NCBI GenBank assembly: GCA_903831925.1
Contig: CAIKZV010000710.1
Coordinates: forward strand, 1-5,205
Length of the DNA stretch: 5,205 nt
Reading direction: 5' to 3'
Source: an uncultured Burkholderiales bacterium
GTDB lineage: Bacteria; Pseudomonadota; Gammaproteobacteria; Burkholderiales; Burkholderiaceae_E
Made by a program: the position numbers and the translations under genes
Shown here: one piece after another, positions 1 through 5,203 of the stretch
Layout of the letters: every line of letters begins with the position of its first letter
Position numbering within the stretch: the first letter of the stretch is position 1
Notes under the pieces: model-generated
Databases searched by the model: none
Seen by the model: only the letters and a program-made list of their open reading frames with translations
Told to the model about the DNA's origin: nothing

Positions 1-100
1 CCAGACCCGGGCCGATCGAGGCAGCAACCTCGGCAACGGTGGGTGCTTGCGCGAATTCCCTGACGGACCCGTCGGGCAGAGAAATTTTGGTAAGGGACAT
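1..100 (-). CDS. thrS: Threonyl-tRNA synthetase, N-terminal fragment (runs off the window)
   Basis: Only the first 33 codons are in the window, read leftward from the ATG at 100-98. The peptide starts MSLTKISLPDGSVREF and continues through VAEVAASIGPGL. This is the opening of the TGS domain of threonyl-tRNA synthetase, which in E. coli begins MPVITLPDGS and also carries a DIGPGL motif. The complete enzyme is a cytoplasmic homodimer of about 640 residues that charges tRNA-Thr; the editing, catalytic and anticodon-binding domains lie outside. The ATG is chosen because it matches the family N-terminus. No good Shine-Dalgarno sequence precedes it (the nearest purine run, ACAGGG, is about 15 bases away), which would fit controlled initiation. 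The gene lies 193 bases downstream of, and co-directional with, the receptor gene. Identification rests on a short but characteristic segment. Confidence 0.86.
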   Translation of the reverse strand, partial: MSLTKISLPDGSVREFAQAPTVAEVAASIGPGL

Positions 101-141
101 GGCAGACCGCTTGAACCCTGTCGCCCGGCCCACCGATGAGC

Positions 142-172
142 CATGCAGGCCGCTTTGACGCAGGCCTGCATG
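142..172 (-). promoter_or_regulatory. Strong hairpin in the thrS leader, possible ThrRS operator
   Basis: CATGCAGGCC at 142-151 is the exact reverse complement of GGCCTGCATG at 163-172, a perfect 10-bp stem. Two more G-C pairs (152-161 and 153-160) can form if A162 bulges, leaving a six-base loop that reads GUCAAA on the mRNA. The mRNA loop region contains CGU, one of the threonine anticodons. The hairpin ends 41 bases before the thrS ATG and has no U-tract, so it does not look like a terminator. In E. coli, ThrRS represses its own translation by binding an anticodon-arm-like hairpin in the thrS leader. A similar role here is inference from position only. Confidence 0.4.
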
Positions 173-176
173 CGCC

Positions 177-202
177 CCGAGCGGTGTCATTGACCGCTTC
201 GG
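177..202 (-). promoter_or_regulatory. Second, bulged hairpin in the thrS leader
   Basis: CCGAGCGGT at 177-185 pairs with ACCGCTTCGG at 193-202, giving nine base pairs with one bulged T (199) and a seven-base loop (186-192). It lies only four bases upstream, in mRNA terms, of the stronger 142-172 hairpin. No T-run follows on either strand. Together the two hairpins give the leader a two-stem layout that superficially recalls the two structured domains of the E. coli thrS operator. Confidence 0.3.
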
Positions 203-293
203 AGCCTGAAAGCGCAGGAAAAACCTGTTGAAAGGCGCGAGATGACTCGAACCTAGATTAGCCTTAAAGCATGGGGCATGCAGGGGGATTGCG

Positions 294-1301
294 TCAACCA
301 TCCATCCTGATGTTCGCCTTGCGGATAATCTCGCCCCACTTCACATAATCGGTCTGCATCTGCTCGCCGATGCGAGCCGGGCTCCACGCACCGACTTCCT
401 CAATACCGGCCTTGCGCAAGGCGTTGGCGACTTCCGGATCTTCGATCGTCGCGCGATAGCCGGCGCGCAACTTTTCAAGCACGGCTGGCGGCACACCAGC
501 GGTCGTCACGAAACAGGTCCAGGGCTTTTCATCGAAACCCGGCAATCCCTGCTCTGCAATGGTTGGGACATCCGGCAATGCCGAAGATCGCACAGCGCTC
601 GACACCCCCAGCGGGCGCAGGCGACCAGCCTGAATATGTGGCAAGGCGGGTGTGATGGTAGACACCGCCAGGTCAACCTGACCGCCCAGCAGATCGGCGA
701 TGTACTGCACCGCGCCCTTGTAAGGCACATGGGTCAGTGAAATCCCTGCGCGATCGCAGAAGAACTCGCCGATCAGGTGATGCGGCGAACCCACCCCGGC
801 GCTGGCAATCGTCAGCTTGCCCGGATTGGCCTTGGCATATGTGATCAGTTCGGGCACCGAACGCACTGGCACATTAGGACCGGCCACCAGCAGCATCGGA
901 CCCACACCCAACAGCCCCACCGGCACAAACGAGCGAATCGGATCGTAATTTACCTTGCGCATATTCGGCACGTAGGCAAATGCAGTGCTGTCGATCATGA
1001 ACAAGGTGTACCCGTCGGCTGGCGAGCGGGCTGCTGCGTCCGCGCCGATCGTGGTACTGCCACCCGGCTTGTAATCGAAAATCACCGGCTGCCCCATCAC
1101 TTTTTCGAGCTTGGCCGCCACCGTACGCGCCCACGAATCGGCGCCACCCCCGGGCGGATAAGGCACGATCATCCTGATCGGCTTGTCCGGAAAACTCTGC
1201 GCGACACTCGCGCGAGGCAGTGCCACACCGAGCGCGGCCACAGCGCCGACGCGCCTGATGGCCTCACGCCGCGTCTTGTGGGTTCGATCGTTGCTGTTCA
1301 T
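294..1301 (-). CDS. Bug/TctC-family tripartite tricarboxylate transporter substrate-binding receptor
   Basis: A 335-residue periplasmic solute-binding protein, the usual length for the family. The N-terminus has a twin-arginine motif (TRREAIRR, Arg11-Arg12), a hydrophobic stretch at 18-28 and a probable cleavage site after SVA at 34, so Tat export is likely. The mature start FPDKPIRMIVPYPPGGGAD (37-55) is the signature opening of Bug receptors, whose loops bind a carboxylate. Later family landmarks are GKLTIASAGVGSPHHL and HVPYKG. The start is supported by AAGGAG at 1316-1311, nine bases before the ATG. No TctA or TctB membrane subunit is nearby, as is usual for orphan Bug genes, which are very numerous in Burkholderiales. 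It lies 63 bases after the CoA-transferase and probably belongs to the same operon, capturing the acid that the two upstream enzymes use. The ligand is unknown. Confidence 0.96.
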   Translation of the reverse strand: MNSNDRTHKTRREAIRRVGAVAALGVALPRASVAQSFPDKPIRMIVPYPPGGGADSWARTVAAKLEKVMGQPVIFDYKPGGSTTIGADAAARSPADGYTLFMIDSTAFAYVPNMRKVNYDPIRSFVPVGLLGVGPMLLVAGPNVPVRSVPELITYAKANPGKLTIASAGVGSPHHLIGEFFCDRAGISLTHVPYKGAVQYIADLLGGQVDLAVSTITPALPHIQAGRLRPLGVSSAVRSSALPDVPTIAEQGLPGFDEKPWTCFVTTAGVPPAVLEKLRAGYRATIEDPEVANALRKAGIEEVGAWSPARIGEQMQTDYVKWGEIIRKANIRMDG

Positions 1302-1333
1302 GGTTGAAGTCTCCTTTCTTTTTGTCGTGACAA

Positions 1334-1350
1334 GCCCGAGGGCATCGGGC
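1334..1350 (-). repeat. Hairpin between the CoA-transferase and receptor genes
   Basis: GCCCGA (1334-1339) and TCGGGC (1345-1350) form a perfect 6-bp stem with a five-base loop. Immediately beside it, TTGTC (1322-1326) and GACAA (1329-1333) form a second small inverted repeat. Both lie in the 63-base gap just upstream of the receptor's strong Shine-Dalgarno. No T-tract follows the stem on the minus strand, so a full terminator is unlikely. A role in mRNA processing or stability ahead of the receptor cistron is possible but unproven. Confidence 0.3.
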
Positions 1351-1364
1351 GCAAACCGCTTGTC

Positions 1365-2558
1365 TCAGAGCACGCCGTCGCGACGCATGGCGGCAATCTC
1401 GTCCTGGCTGAAGCCCAGTTCACCCAGCACATCATCGGTGTCTTGTCCCACCGGTACCAGCGAACGTTCAAGGCGACCGGGCGTGCGCGACAGCGTCTCC
1501 GTCGGGGCCAGCACGCGAATCGGGCCACGGGTTTCGTGATGCACCGTGGCGGCCATGCCGGTTGCCACAACCTGCGGGTCGCTGAAGACCTGATCCATGC
1601 TGTAGATCGGACCACACGGCACCCCGGCTGCATTGAGCATGTCAATCCACTCGGCGCTGGTGCGGGTTCGAAAGACCGCACCCAGCTCAGCATTGAGCGC
1701 CTGCCGGTTGCGCGACCGATCAGGGCCGTGTGCAAATCGCGGATCGGACGCCAGCGCGGGTTGACCGATCACTTCACAGACCTTCACCCACATCGCTTCG
1801 CCGCCCGCGCCCAGATTCACATAGCCATCCGAAGTCGCATATGCCGAGGTCGGCATGCCGGTCGGATGATCGTTACCGACCTGCCCGGGCACCTCGCCAT
1901 CCACCAGAAAACGCGCGGCCTGAAAATCCATCAATCCCAAGCCTGATTGCAGCAGCGACGACTGCACCCACTGCCCACGTCCACTGCGCTCGCGTTCATA
2001 GAGCGCGGTCATGACACCGAGCGCCGCGTACAAACCGGTGGCCACATCCACTACTGCAGCACCCACCCGCATGGGCCCTTCACCGGGCTTGCCGGTCACC
2101 GACATCATGCCGGACATGCCCTGTGCAATCTGATCGAAGCCCGGGCGCACCTTGTAAGGCCCTTCCTGCCCGAAGCCCGAGATGCTGGCCAGGATGATGC
2201 GAGGATTGATCGCCGCGAGGCTGTCGTAATCGATGCCCAATCGGGCCTTCACATCGGGACGGTAATTCTCGACCACCACATCGGCCGAGCGCACCAGACG
2301 GTGCAGCACGGCTTTTGCGCCCGGCGCTTTGAGGTCCAGCGTGATCAATCGCTTGTTGCGATGCAGGTTGAGCATGTCAGCGCCATCGCGCGCCCCGGTC
2401 ATCAGTTCGGTGCGACCCGAATGGGCGGGCGGCTCGATCCGGATGACATCGGCGCCGAAATCGGCGAACTGCTTGACGCAGGTCGGGCCCGATCGCACCT
2501 GGGCCAGGTCGATGACGCGCAGCCCTTCGAACGCGCCTCCAGGGGTAGGTCTGTACAT
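1365..2558 (-). CDS. Class III CoA-transferase (CaiB/BaiF family)
   Basis: A 397-residue cytoplasmic enzyme of the family that moves CoA from an acyl-CoA donor to a free carboxylic acid. Family landmarks in order are LRVIDLAQVRSGP (13-25), FGADVIRIEPP (34-44), NKRLITLDLK (68-77), VVVENYRP (94-101), SGFGQEGPY (127-135) and VGAAVVDVATGLYAA (165-179). Asp171 in the last motif matches the catalytic aspartate that forms the acyl-anhydride intermediate in formyl-CoA transferase. The length is normal and the frame intact. GAGG sits four bases before the ATG and overlaps the restored crotonase stop, so the two genes look translationally coupled. With the crotonase upstream and the receptor downstream, the likely role is CoA activation of an imported acid. 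The substrate and CoA donor cannot be told from sequence, and close relatives act on many acids. Confidence 0.94.
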   Translation of the reverse strand: MYRPTPGGAFEGLRVIDLAQVRSGPTCVKQFADFGADVIRIEPPAHSGRTELMTGARDGADMLNLHRNKRLITLDLKAPGAKAVLHRLVRSADVVVENYRPDVKARLGIDYDSLAAINPRIILASISGFGQEGPYKVRPGFDQIAQGMSGMMSVTGKPGEGPMRVGAAVVDVATGLYAALGVMTALYERERSGRGQWVQSSLLQSGLGLMDFQAARFLVDGEVPGQVGNDHPTGMPTSAYATSDGYVNLGAGGEAMWVKVCEVIGQPALASDPRFAHGPDRSRNRQALNAELGAVFRTRTSAEWIDMLNAAGVPCGPIYSMDQVFSDPQVVATGMAATVHHETRGPIRVLAPTETLSRTPGRLERSLVPVGQDTDDVLGELGFSQDEIAAMRRDGVL

Positions 2559-2564
2559 GTCGCC

Positions 2565-3358
2565 TCAGCGTCCGCGAAACACCGGTGCACGTTTTCCATG
2601 AAGGCATGGCGCCCTTCGATGAAATCGGCACTCTCATAGGCACGCTGCGTGGCAGCTTCAATTCGCGCGGCATCAATATGCCCGCCAGCACGCGTGATCT
2701 CGTCAATCGCAATCTTGACCGAGGCCATGGTGAGTGGCGCGTTGGCAGCCAGCAATTCGCATTCGGCGCGCACCGATTTTTCAAGCTCGCCTCGTGCAAG
2801 CACGCGGTTCACAAAGCCCATGCGCAGCGCGTCCTGCGCATTGAAGCGGCGCGCGGTCAGAAAAATCTCGCGTGCATTCGGGGCACCCACGGTGTCGACC
2901 AGCTTCTTGATGCCGGGCCAGCGATAGCCGATGCCAAGGCGAGCCGCGGGAATCCCGTAACGCAGTGTTTCGTCGGCCATGCGCATATCGCAGTTGAGGG
3001 TGATGGCCATGCCGCCACCCAGACACCAGCCCTGCAGCATCGCGATCGTGGGTTTCGCGCATTCGGCGATCCGACTCATTCCGGCATTGCCGATCGCCTC
3101 ATAGCGCTGATTTGCCTCAAGCGAATCGCGGACCTGATCGAATTGCGAGATGTCTGCGCCGGATACGAAGGCCTGATCGCCAGCGCCTCGCAGCACCACG
3201 ACGCGCACCTGTGCGTCATCCTCCAGCGCCTTGACTGCCTGCGGCAGTGCCTCCCACATCGCCACAGACATCGCGTTGTGGCGACCGGGGTTGTCAAAAA
3301 CGATCCAGCCGATCGGGCCATCGACTTGAGTATGTATGCGACCAGGGGCTTCAGACAT
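2565..3358 (-). CDS. Enoyl-CoA hydratase/isomerase family protein (crotonase), with a one-base frameshift near the 3' end
   Basis: The crotonase fold is clear: FDNPGRHNAM (21-30), the oxyanion-hole segment FVSGADISQF (64-73) and the second oxyanion loop WCLGGGMAI (111-119). Both glutamates used by classical hydratases appear replaced, by Ala118 (GGGMA) and Ala138 (GIPAARLG), so the chemistry may not be hydration. The uninterrupted frame does not stop here but runs on to 2402 with a Ser/Pro-rich tail, overlapping the CoA-transferase by 157 bases. One extra A in the AAAA run at 2595-2592 turns MENVHRC into MEKRAPVFRGR followed by TGA at 2567-2565, a typical family C-terminus. That gives 264 residues, the normal length, and a stop six bases before the next ATG. 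The ATG at 3358 is chosen over the TTG at 3418 by family length, although its Shine-Dalgarno is poor. The cause may be a sequencing error or a true mutation. Confidence 0.88.
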
Positions 3359-3389
3359 GTTGGCAGTCTCGAAAAGGATCAATGCCGCA

Positions 3390-3418
3390 ACCTTAGTCGC
3401 TGCATTCAATCGTGGCAA
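3390..3418 (-). promoter_or_regulatory. Candidate sigma-70 promoter for the crotonase-transferase-receptor operon
   Basis: On the minus strand TTGCCA (3418-3413, five of six consensus matches) is followed after exactly 17 bases by TAAGGT (3395-3390, three of six). It lies in the 63-base gap between the regulator stop and the crotonase ATG and would give a leader of roughly 25 bases. The -10 box is weak. Read-through from the regulator gene is an equally good explanation for transcription. Confidence 0.25.
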
Positions 3419-3421
3419 CGC

Positions 3422-4159
3422 TCAGGGGTGTCTGAGCAATTGCCGAAACTCGCCGAACAACCAGTTGCGCATTCCGAACAACACGGTGTAAGCGCAGCGT
3501 TCTGACGCGGTCAGCTTCTGATCGACCAGATGCTGCTGGGCGAAGTCCTGCGCCAGACGTCGCAGACGCTCATTGAAAAGCTGCGCCTGCGCCGGACTGA
3601 TCTGTCCACGCACCGGCATGAGCAATTCGCCGGCATCGCCGAAGTCGCCGCTGAAGTAGTCATCCATCGCATTGGCGCGAAAGAACTGCATGACCGGGCC
3701 GCCCGGACGCCAGCGAAAGGTCTTGTCGACCTTGAGACGGTAGCTGTTGTTCGCGCGCAGTTCGAGGAAGCCCAGTTTGTCGAGCTTGAGCAAGCAGGCC
3801 AGAGCCTGCGGCTTGCTGATGACGTAGGTGGCGACGATCTCGTCGAGGGTCCATTGGCTGAGCGCAGAGGTGGCAGTCAGCACCATCCTGGGGTCGCGAA
3901 CAATTGCACGCTCCTGCTCCAGGGTCAGGTCCTGCTGCAAGGGGCTTGGGTTGGCGACCTGGCGAGCCAGTTCCACGAAATCCATCTTCAGCACGGCCAG
4001 CACTTCGTCGACACGCGACAGGGCCATGTCGCCTCTGGCAAAGATCCGCTTGATGCTGCTCTCTGACAGGCCCAACTCACGCCCCAACTGCGCATACGTG
4101 ATGCCGGAGCGGCGCAATTCGGCCTTGAGGGTCGTGACCAGATCGTAGGTGGCGCTCAT
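3422..4159 (-). CDS. XRE/Cro-type helix-turn-helix transcriptional regulator
   Basis: A 245-residue probable DNA-binding regulator. Residues 21-41 (TYAQLGRELGLSESSIKRIFA) form a textbook Cro/XRE helix-turn-helix. Residues 104-143 (TLDEIVATYVISKPQ, then LDKLGFLEL) look like a second winged-helix unit, as in comparable one-component regulators of about 240 residues. The function of the rest is unknown. The frame is open to 4243, but the ATG at 4159 is preferred. GAGAGGG lies five bases upstream (4171-4165), and the product then starts MSATYDLVTTLK, directly at the DNA-binding domain. This ATG overlaps the ATG of the divergent YiaA/B gene. A palindrome at 4189-4203 is a candidate autoregulatory operator. 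The gene is 63 bases upstream of the crotonase on the same strand, so it may control the catabolic unit, but that link is only positional. Confidence 0.87.
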   Translation of the reverse strand: MSATYDLVTTLKAELRRSGITYAQLGRELGLSESSIKRIFARGDMALSRVDEVLAVLKMDFVELARQVANPSPLQQDLTLEQERAIVRDPRMVLTATSALSQWTLDEIVATYVISKPQALACLLKLDKLGFLELRANNSYRLKVDKTFRWRPGGPVMQFFRANAMDDYFSGDFGDAGELLMPVRGQISPAQAQLFNERLRRLAQDFAQQHLVDQKLTASERCAYTVLFGMRNWLFGEFRQLLRHP

Positions 4160-4574
4160 GAAAACCCTCTCCCGCCCCGATACCAAACCCTGGAAATTCC
4201 AGGTGTGGGCCAGCTTCGGCATCGCCCTCTCACTTGCCGGCACCGGCCTAACCTGGCTTCCGGGTCATGACATGGATCGCGCCTTCATGTTCATGGGCTA
4301 CATCTTTACGCTCAGCTCGGCGTTTGCCCTGGCCAAACATACCCGTGAAATCGAAGCGCGCCTTGTCGACACACCGCTGTGGGGCACTGTGGTCTGGGCT
4401 GCCTTTGTCTTTGCGATGGGCCTTACCGCATGGGGGCTCTGGCGTATGGACATCAACCCTGCCTTCAAGAGTTTCCTCGGCGTGAGCTGGTTGTTTCTGG
4501 TCAGCGCGGCCTTCACGCTGGCCAAGATGCTGCGCGATGAGCATGAGTGCGCCAAGGCCACCATCGAACCATGA
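4158..4574 (+). CDS. YiaA/YiaB-family inner membrane protein
   Basis: A 138-residue protein with about four predicted membrane helices (roughly 14-34, 41-60, 73-95 and 104-122). It is an internal duplication of the two-helix YiaA/B module. Each half ends in matching segments, FTLSSAFALAKHTRE (50-64) and FLVSAAFTLAKMLRD (112-126), spaced 62 residues apart. The conserved LAK-x-x-R-D/E end is the hallmark of the family. Its biochemical role is unknown, in E. coli as well. The ATG at 4158 is preferred over the in-frame GTG at 4149 because AGGTGG (4147-4152) lies five bases ahead of it. That site sits inside the divergent regulator's coding sequence, and the two ATG codons overlap. The stop codon shares ATGA with a small downstream ORF. 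Confident at family level only. Confidence 0.87.
   Translation: MKTLSRPDTKPWKFQVWASFGIALSLAGTGLTWLPGHDMDRAFMFMGYIFTLSSAFALAKHTREIEARLVDTPLWGTVVWAAFVFAMGLTAWGLWRMDINPAFKSFLGVSWLFLVSAAFTLAKMLRDEHECAKATIEP
4189..4203. promoter_or_regulatory. Perfect 15-bp palindrome, candidate operator of the HTH regulator
   Basis: CCTGGAA (4189-4195), a central A (4196) and TTCCAGG (4197-4203) form a perfect inverted repeat of two 7-bp arms. The near edge is 30 bp upstream of the regulator ATG, where a promoter or transcript start would lie. It also falls inside codons 11-16 of the YiaA/B gene. Cro/XRE repressors commonly bind such short symmetric sites and control their own genes. Binding is inferred. I did not find a second copy in the gap before the crotonase. 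Confidence 0.4.
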
Positions 4575-4675
4575 CACCCGAGGCGACTCGAATGAACAAC
4601 CGGCTTGTTTGCCAAGGGCTGGCGCCCGTCTTGAGTACGCTCCTGGCGGATGAGCGGTCTGCGACGGGGGATTGA
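4571..4675 (+). CDS. Small ORF overlapping the YiaA/B stop (doubtful)
   Basis: A 34-codon ORF starts at the ATG of an ATGA overlap with the YiaA/B stop codon, the arrangement used for translational coupling. A second in-frame ATG at 4592 is preceded by GAGG. The product reads MTPEATRMNNRLVCQG and continues to a C-terminal ERSATGD. It has no recognisable domain, and its last 26 bases overlap the DUF2145 start in another frame. It could be a decayed remnant or chance; only the stop/start overlap supports it. Confidence 0.2.
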   Translation: MTPEATRMNNRLVCQGLAPVLSTLLADERSATGD

Positions 4676-4940
4676 CACCGCCGTCCTGATGATCATCCTG
4701 GCGATCGGATCGCCGGCCCAAGCCGGTCGCAGTTGCGAAGTGCAGTCAATGGATCCCCGAGACGTCAAACGCGCAATGGAACTGGCACTGAAGACCTCCC
4801 GGGAACTTGTTGCGAGCGGTCCCCAAGTGGTGTTCGTGGCCCGAGCTGGCCAGGACCTCAGCCGATATCACCTGCACTGGAGCCATCTCGGCTTTGCCGA
4901 TCGGGTGATCTCTATCGCAAGGGACTCGGAGCGTTTTTAA
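4650..4940 (+). pseudogene. DUF2145-family exported protein, truncated and frame-broken remnant
   Basis: The ORF encodes 96 residues, against about 250-300 as I recall for DUF2145 proteins. Residues 1-25 are a signal peptide (hydrophobic core 11-20, cleavage after AQA), followed by a cysteine at 29. Then come the family's most conserved block ARAGQDLSRY (64-73) and the motif HWSHLGFADR (76-85). After Arg85 the frame gives only VISIARDSERF and a stop. From 4901, in a different frame, the bases encode SGDLYRKGLGAFLIEARIT (to 4957), resembling the segment that normally follows some 25 residues later (S-x-L-Y-x-x-G-L-x-x-F). This suggests an internal deletion with loss of frame, plus loss of the 3' end. 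The intact family's function is unknown to me beyond being exported. The gene lies 75 bases downstream of the YiaA/B gene and may once have shared its transcript. Confidence 0.72.
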
Positions 4941-4975
4941 TTGAAGCGCGAATCACTTCGACGAGGCCCGATGCC

Positions 4976-5203
4976 TTAGGGGCGCTTCGCGAGGTTGTCC
5001 TTCATCCGCGCAAGCGCCACGGCAAGCGCCGCGCCGCCAAGCGTCTTGATCAGACCGGAATGCTCGGCATAAAAAGCCGCAAGGTCATCCGGCAGCCTCG
5101 AAGCGGTCGGCTGCGATTGAGCCTGCTCGATCACGTTTTGCAGGTCGGTCTTCGAGACGGTGGACGCTTGTGCGGGCGAAACCTGTTTGCTCTCGGGATT
5201 CAT
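4976..5203 (-). CDS. Small hypothetical protein
   Basis: A 75-residue ORF, not recognised. The first 40 residues are polar and rich in Gln, Ser and Ala (NPESKQVSPAQ, then IEQAQSQ). Residues 51-66 (LIKTLGGAALAVALAR) are a short glycine- and alanine-rich hydrophobic stretch, and the tail is basic (ARMKDNLAKRP). It could be a small membrane-associated or helical protein. The ATG at 5203-5201 is only two bases from the window edge, so its ribosome-binding site is unseen and the true start may be further upstream. It converges on the decayed DUF2145 gene with 35 bases between stops, and the DUF2145 tail homology runs to within about 20 bases of its stop. Confidence 0.5.
   Translation of the reverse strand: MNPESKQVSPAQASTVSKTDLQNVIEQAQSQPTASRLPDDLAAFYAEHSGLIKTLGGAALAVALARMKDNLAKRP

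Larger units (their letters stand above)
101..293 (-). promoter_or_regulatory. Leader and intergenic region upstream of thrS
   Basis: This 193-base gap separates the receptor stop from the thrS start and holds no convincing gene. It contains a strong hairpin (142-172), a second hairpin (177-202), and a short GCATG/CATGC hairpin (269-281) followed by only three T on the minus strand. The octamer CATGCAGG or its complement occurs three times (142-149, 165-172, 277-284). The thrS promoter must lie here or upstream, but I see no convincing sigma-70 pair. TTGACG at 297-292 overlaps the receptor stop codon and lacks a good -10 at the right spacing. Confidence 0.5.

Noticed and set aside
241..262. 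GGTTCGAGTC on the minus strand resembles a tRNA T-loop upstream of thrS
   Set aside because: The flanking bases do not form a five-pair T stem, and no acceptor stem, anticodon arm or CCA end can be built around it.
269..281. GCATG-GGG-CATGC hairpin as a rho-independent terminator of the receptor gene
   Set aside because: The stem is only five pairs and is followed by three T, too weak to call a terminator.
269..297. TTGACG at 297-292 as the -35 box of a thrS promoter
   Set aside because: The best -10 at acceptable spacing is CATGCT (three of six matches). TTTAAG is 23 bases away, too far.
2402..2564. The long C-terminal extension of the crotonase frame as a genuine fused domain
   Set aside because: It is a Ser/Pro/Arg-rich out-of-frame reading of the CoA-transferase N-terminus, and one added base restores the normal family ending.
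3359..3418. TTG start at 3418 adding 20 residues to the crotonase
   Set aside because: The ATG at 3358 gives the usual family length, and the extension shows no family similarity and lies in the intergenic gap.
777..3505. Long plus-strand open frames across the minus-strand operon (for example 777-1307, 1947-2639, 2585-3505)
   Set aside because: They are antisense to intact, recognisable genes, have His/Arg-rich compositions typical of shadow frames and match no family I know.
4160..4243. 28-residue N-terminal extension of the HTH regulator
   Set aside because: It would run antisense through the YiaA/B gene, while the ATG at 4159 has a good Shine-Dalgarno and starts directly at the DNA-binding domain.
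4943..4988. GAAGCGC/GCGCTTC inverted repeat as a terminator between the convergent right-end genes
   Set aside because: Seven-base arms are separated by 32 bases, and no T-run follows on either strand.
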